Assembly: GCA_017462755.1 (NCBI GenBank)
Contig: JAFTQM010000089.1
Span: 1-34,975 of the forward strand
Direction of reading: 5' to 3'
Source: Lachnospiraceae bacterium
GTDB lineage: Bacteria; Bacillota; Clostridia; Lachnospirales; Lachnospiraceae
Length of the DNA stretch: 34,975 nucleotides
The notes below the pieces were generated by a model. The model had not been told where the DNA came from. It searched no databases and was given only the letters and a program-made list of their open reading frames with translations. Positions 31,500 to 34,975 of the stretch are shown piece after piece. The position numbers and the translations under genes are program-made. Within the stretch, counting starts at the first letter, position 1. Each line of letters begins with the position of its first letter.

Positions 31500-32177
31500 A
31501 TGAATAAAAGAGTAAGGGAATTGAATCGATTAAACAATGAATTGGATGCAAAGGTAGAGGAAAAAAATCAGGAAATATTTACGAATATGGTGTGCTATCT
31601 TAGAGGAGCGAGCATTTCTCCGTATGATCAGGAAATGGTGCGTCACGACCTATTGGAAATGATTTTATCCGCGCAGGAGCGGGGAGAAGAACTGCAAACC
31701 GTCATTGGAGAGAATTATCAGGCATTTTGTGATAATATCATTGCAAGTCTGCCGCCGCAGACGACAAAGCAGAAGGTGATCGACTTGTTGGATACCGTGT
31801 GCGCTTGTCTTGCTATTTTGGGACTGATTAATATTATTATGTCGCATGAGACGATAACGCTGATAAAAAATCTCGTGAACGGTCAGCCGGTCAGTTTAGA
31901 AATTGCGATTACACTGGGAGATATATTGGCAGCCGGATTGATTATTGTATTTGCAGTGCTTTTGGTAAAGAGCGTTATGAAAAATGCATTCCGGGAAGAA
32001 GCGAGCGTCAAGCGCGGCATGATAAAAGCAGGTATCGCAGGAGCGGGGGCTATGGCAGCGTTTTTGTTGCTGAAATATATAGGAAAGAAAATTATTTTTA
32101 CAGTCAACATCCTTGTAGCACTGGCGATTGTGCTAGGCTTGTTTGTGATGCATAAAATACTGGAACGGTTATCGTAG
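31500..32177 (+). CDS. Membrane protein encoded with PadR (DUF1129/DUF1048-like)
   Basis: A 225-residue protein with a charged N-terminal cytoplasmic region of about 95 residues (MNKRVRELNRLNNELDAKVEEK..., FCDNIIASLPPQT) and four hydrophobic segments near residues 102-120, 138-160, 175-195 and 200-220. The layout is that of the membrane proteins commonly paired with PadR regulators; the exact family name is uncertain. AGGAGG precedes the start and it begins three bases after padR, so the two are cotranscribed. Function unknown; an envelope-stress role is common speculation for such pairs. Confidence 0.75.
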   Translation: MNKRVRELNRLNNELDAKVEEKNQEIFTNMVCYLRGASISPYDQEMVRHDLLEMILSAQERGEELQTVIGENYQAFCDNIIASLPPQTTKQKVIDLLDTVCACLAILGLINIIMSHETITLIKNLVNGQPVSLEIAITLGDILAAGLIIVFAVLLVKSVMKNAFREEASVKRGMIKAGIAGAGAMAAFLLLKYIGKKIIFTVNILVALAIVLGLFVMHKILERLS

Positions 32178-32185
32178 GATATTTT

Positions 32186-32220
32186 GCGGTTTTCCAACGC
32201 TAGGTTGGAAAGCCGCTTTG
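32186..32220 (+). terminator. Terminator-like hairpin after the padR operon
   Basis: GCGGTTTTCCAAC (32186-32198) pairs with GTTGGAAAGCCGC (32204-32216) with one wobble and a GCTAG loop; only a short T stretch follows. Confidence 0.7.
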
Positions 32221-32373
32221 TTCTTCCAAAGAATGCGTCATTGTTTTTACGGTAACAGGCGAATACAATGAGTATGTGGCTACTTGCAAGGGCTTTTTAG
32301 AAATCGGAGAGAAAAGAAAGAATTGCTTTGTGCTCGTGCGGAGCAAAAAGCAGCTTTGAGATGGAGGAATGGG

Positions 32374-33162
32374 ATGCTAAGATTACATGAACAGATTACA
32401 TTTTTACGAAAGCAATGCGGCTGGACACAGGAGGAGCTGGCGCAGCAGCTGGGCGTATCCAATCAGGCGGTATCGAAATGGGAGTCCGGTCAGTGTTGTC
32501 CGGATATTCAGCTGTTGCCGGAGCTGGCAAAGATATTCCGGGTATCAATTGATGAGTTGATGGGATATTGCCCGGAGGGGCGTGAAGCAACGCAGGATTT
32601 GGTGCCGCAGATGTGCAAACAGTTGGAGGAATTACCGGAAGGAGAGGATTTTAAGCAGGTGTTCCGATTGGCAGCCGCACTGCATACGATGATTCTCTCA
32701 AAGTGGTTGACGACAGAGCCGAATGGAAATTCGGGCTGGAATACGGAAGAAGCCATAAAGCATGCGGCAAGGGCAGAATGGGGCTATTCCTGTGTGGCAG
32801 AACCGCTGATTACGACAATTATGCGACGGGGGACGATTTTATTTTCGAATAATACGGATTTGGGAATGCAAAGTCAGGAGCTGCAACGGGTGGCTTCGTT
32901 GATTAAGCCGTTTGGTGAGCCGATGAACCTGAGAGTTGCGGTAAATTTGTACCGGTTGACAGTAGGTTCGGAGGAGTCCTATGCAACTGTGGAGGAAATC
33001 GCACAAGCCTGCGAATTGTCCGAGGAAAAGGTGGATGCATGTCTGCAGAAAGCGCTGTTAGCGTATCTAAGGGAGCAAAAGAAGGATGGGAAAATAGCGT
33101 ATCGTTTTGAAGGAATGTACCTGAGTCTCATACCGATGCTGTCGTTGTTCGATATGCGGTAG
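32374..33162 (+). CDS. Xre-family HTH regulator with a larger C-terminal domain
   Basis: A 262-residue protein. ATG 32374 lies six bases after GGAGG; the longer frame from TTG 32284 has no site. The HTH_3 domain is at residues ~4-60 (ITFLRKQCGWTQEELAQQLG, VSNQAVSKWESGQ). The remaining ~200 residues have no membrane helix. They may include a second winged-helix-like segment near the end (SYATVEEIAQACELSEEKVDACLQKAL). Its HTH resembles that of the gene at 30048. Ligand and targets are unknown. Confidence 0.82.
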   Translation: MLRLHEQITFLRKQCGWTQEELAQQLGVSNQAVSKWESGQCCPDIQLLPELAKIFRVSIDELMGYCPEGREATQDLVPQMCKQLEELPEGEDFKQVFRLAAALHTMILSKWLTTEPNGNSGWNTEEAIKHAARAEWGYSCVAEPLITTIMRRGTILFSNNTDLGMQSQELQRVASLIKPFGEPMNLRVAVNLYRLTVGSEESYATVEEIAQACELSEEKVDACLQKALLAYLREQKKDGKIAYRFEGMYLSLIPMLSLFDMR

Positions 33163-33297
33163 TTATTTTTCTATAATGGATTTATCTGTTCTAAATTAAA
33201 ATAAGGTAGCGTTGGAATGCGCAGGCGTAGTATTATACTTAAAGAGTATTAGAAAAATATTAATTCAATACTCAAGAGGACTTAACCAATGATGTAT

Positions 33298-33325
33298 TTT
33301 ACTAAATCTATATGTATTGTATAAT
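33298..33325 (+). promoter_or_regulatory. Probable promoter of the HTH-hydrolase fusion gene
   Basis: TTTACT (33298-33303) and a consensus TATAAT (33320-33325) are 16 bases apart. Upstream at 33244-33250 and 33267-33273 there is a 7-bp inverted repeat, GAGTATT/AATACTC, which could be an operator. Confidence 0.55.
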
Positions 33326-33350
33326 GAGAGTACAGAGAAAGGAGACCAAT

Positions 33351-34214
33351 ATGGACATTGTAAAAATCGGGAAATGCATTTCGGATGCAAGGAAGAGGAG
33401 TAAACTAACTCAAGAGGAATTGGCGATCAAGGTAGGTGTCTCTCTACAGGCAGTCAGCAAATGGGAAAATGGGCATAATCTTCCGGATATAGATAATTTG
33501 ATGAGTATTGCAGAAATTACCAATACTCCTTATGCGGTGCTGTTGGGCGTAAGTGAAGGAACGATTGATCACAATACTTTTCCTATAAGAGAGAGGTTGT
33601 TTCATGAGGAAAATATGTTTACCCGTATGAGAACAATGGCTTTGTCTGAAAATTTACAGGAAACTTATCGTGCATTGCAATATATGAGAGAACGTCATAT
33701 GGGGCAGTTTCGAAAGCCGGCAAAGTATTCTGCGGAACAGGTTCTTTACATAAATCATCCTTTACTGATGGCTTGTCAGGCACATGCGTTTGGAATACAT
33801 GATGATGGGTTACTTGCAGCAATTCTTCTGCACGATGTGGTAGAGGATACAGGGATCGAGACTACCGAATTACCTTTTAGTGATGAAGTAAAGGAAATTG
33901 TCTCGTTGGTGAGTTTCATAAAAGAGGAAGGAAAAAATAAAGAACAGGCGAAAGAGGAGTATTATGCAAGAATTGCCAAGAATGGCAAGGCCTGTGTGGT
34001 AAAAGTGATAGACCGCTGTAATAATGTGTCAACTATAGCGGGGAGTTTTAATAGGAAAAAGATGGTGGAATACGTTATGGAGACAGAACGATATATCCTT
34101 CCTCTCATCAATATATTGAAGAATGATTATCCGGAATATAGCAATCTTGCATTTTTGGTTAAGTACCATATCATCAGTGTTTTAGAAACTATAAAATATC
34201 TAATTACGGAGTGA
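33351..34214 (+). CDS. Xre HTH fused to a RelA/SpoT-type HD hydrolase domain
   Basis: A 287-residue protein; ATG 33351 follows AAAGGAGA by about six bases and ATG 33312 is rejected. The HTH_3 domain covers residues ~6-60 (ARKRSKLTQEELAIKVGV, SLQAVSKWENGHNLPDID). Residues ~100-280 match the HD hydrolase half of RelA/SpoT and the small alarmone hydrolases: YINHPLLMACQAHAFG with H136, LLAAILLHDVVEDTGI with H161-D162 and E165-D166, and VVKVIDRCNNVSTI. No synthetase or TGS/ACT domain is present. Expected activity is removal of the 3' diphosphate of (p)ppGpp or a related nucleotide. The HTH suggests self-regulation or sensing by nucleotide binding (inference). Confidence 0.85.
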   Translation: MDIVKIGKCISDARKRSKLTQEELAIKVGVSLQAVSKWENGHNLPDIDNLMSIAEITNTPYAVLLGVSEGTIDHNTFPIRERLFHEENMFTRMRTMALSENLQETYRALQYMRERHMGQFRKPAKYSAEQVLYINHPLLMACQAHAFGIHDDGLLAAILLHDVVEDTGIETTELPFSDEVKEIVSLVSFIKEEGKNKEQAKEEYYARIAKNGKACVVKVIDRCNNVSTIAGSFNRKKMVEYVMETERYILPLINILKNDYPEYSNLAFLVKYHIISVLETIKYLITE

Positions 34215-34232
34215 CAGCAGGAGGTACTTCAG

Positions 34233-34826
34233 ATGAAATTAGTAAGCAAGTCTACAAAAACATATTTTAATAGTGTGGACGAATTCTATAGCTTTGATTA
34301 TTTGAAGTCGGCGAAAAATATCATGCAGTTATTTGAACTTCTGAAAGGGCATGAGTTGTTCATGTATGATTGGGTTGTAGAGTTTGAATTAGATCATTGT
34401 ATGGAACGTGCACCTTTGGAATATTCTGATTTAAAGGAGCTTAGTAAGTACCTATGCAGAACAGATATCACCCAGATAGATACAGTAAGCTTTAGTGGAA
34501 TATATAACGGAGAGAAGCTTTGGGGGAGAGCGAATCCTCGAAGTGGTGTTTTACTCATTTCGAAGTCATTCAAGAAATGTGAAACGCAGGAAGTAAAAAG
34601 AACTTTAACTGAACTCGAGAAACGAGCAATAATGAAAGCTACTCATAAAGCAGGAGACAGGTATTATCAGTTCTCAACCGGCTTAATTATGAAGAGGGCA
34701 GAGGTAAATCAGTTGTTTTATTTGTTGAATGATAATGGAGTGTGGGTTGTAAGCGGATGGGCCATGGGAAAGTTCTATGATGCTGCTAGTGATTATGAGG
34801 AAATATTTTTGTCCGATTTAGAATAA
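34233..34826 (+). CDS. Hypothetical protein next to the HTH-hydrolase fusion
   Basis: A 197-residue soluble protein that I do not recognise. It has no signal peptide or membrane helix. It is mixed alpha/beta, with segments such as LFELLKGHELFMYDWVVEFE, YNGEKLWGRANPRSGVLLIS and NDNGVWVVSGWAMGKFYDAA. AGGAGG lies upstream of ATG 34233 at a good distance, and the gene starts 18 bases after the previous stop, so the two are likely cotranscribed and may work together. Base composition is A/T-rich like the upstream gene, unlike the glycosidase region. Confidence 0.75.
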   Translation: MKLVSKSTKTYFNSVDEFYSFDYLKSAKNIMQLFELLKGHELFMYDWVVEFELDHCMERAPLEYSDLKELSKYLCRTDITQIDTVSFSGIYNGEKLWGRANPRSGVLLISKSFKKCETQEVKRTLTELEKRAIMKATHKAGDRYYQFSTGLIMKRAEVNQLFYLLNDNGVWVVSGWAMGKFYDAASDYEEIFLSDLE

Positions 34827-34972
34827 TCATAAGGTAGACTTATTTCAGGCGTTGCTGTAAACTGGCGAATAAAGTGGGTGTCATATTTAAAACCGCAATT
34901 CTCGGTAATATCATGAACATTGTCCGCTTTGATTAGAGAAGCGACGACAGCTATAGTATTGTGTGTGGGAGG
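34793..34972 (-). pseudogene. Remnant of an AraC-type HTH protein (C-terminal part)
   Basis: Read on the minus strand from 34972, the frame gives TIAVVASLIKADNVHDITEN and then CGFKYDTHFIRQFTATPEIS, LPYDYSK before stopping at 34793. This resembles the second helix-turn-helix of AraC regulators (I.EIAxxCGFxDxxYFxRxFxxxxGxSPxxYR). A stop codon directly precedes it at 34973-34975, no start is visible, and it overlaps the end of the plus-strand gene. It is therefore most likely a decayed fragment. Confidence is limited by its short length. Confidence 0.42.
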
Positions 34973-34975
34973 TTA

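Overview
The window looks like the chromosome of a moderately low-G+C Firmicute, most likely a gut Lachnospiraceae-type Clostridium relative. The signs are strong AGGAGG ribosome-binding sites, a T-box upstream of thrS, many Xre/PadR regulators, intracellular glycosidases and a type V-A (Cas12a) CRISPR locus. The organism call is an inference; no marker identifies the species.

Layout: 1-473 is the end of an rRNA operon (23S 3' end, tRNA-Asn, tRNA-Cys, terminator), with no 5S gene after the 23S. 593-1720 holds a zinc-ribbon protein and a companion of unknown function. 1909-5064 is a large secreted, membrane-anchored LamG-type protein with duplicated domains. 5397-13179 is a six-gene efflux-type operon: three HlyD/MacA-like adaptors, one double-FtsX permease and two ATPases. 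13281-18785 is the CRISPR locus: cas12a, a fused remnant of cas4 and cas1 left by an internal deletion, cas2, and a six-repeat array. 18828-19202 is a type I toxin-antitoxin module (38-aa hydrophobic toxin plus convergent antisense RNA). 19246-21567 is T-box-regulated thrS with an unusual multi-hairpin insert. 21661-29850 is a same-strand run of an acetyltransferase, a GHL6-like glycosidase, a histidine phosphatase, a GH9 enzyme and a GH36 alpha-galactosidase. 30048-34826 is rich in regulators: a membrane-linked Xre protein, PadR plus a membrane partner, a second Xre protein, an Xre-(p)ppGpp hydrolase-like fusion and an unknown protein. A decayed AraC-like fragment lies on the minus strand at the right edge.

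Most striking observation: the last, degenerate CRISPR repeat is followed by a pseudo-spacer whose first 12 bases match exactly, directly after a TTTA PAM, a site just downstream of the cas12a promoter. Matching is only partial after base 12. This is the architecture expected of a crRNA-like guide (CreR type) with which Cas12a represses its own gene without cutting it. The adaptation genes cas4 and cas1 are broken, so the array should be frozen while interference and self-repression could still work. Directly downstream, the promoter of the toxin overlaps a piece that matches the CRISPR repeat at 17 of 19 positions.
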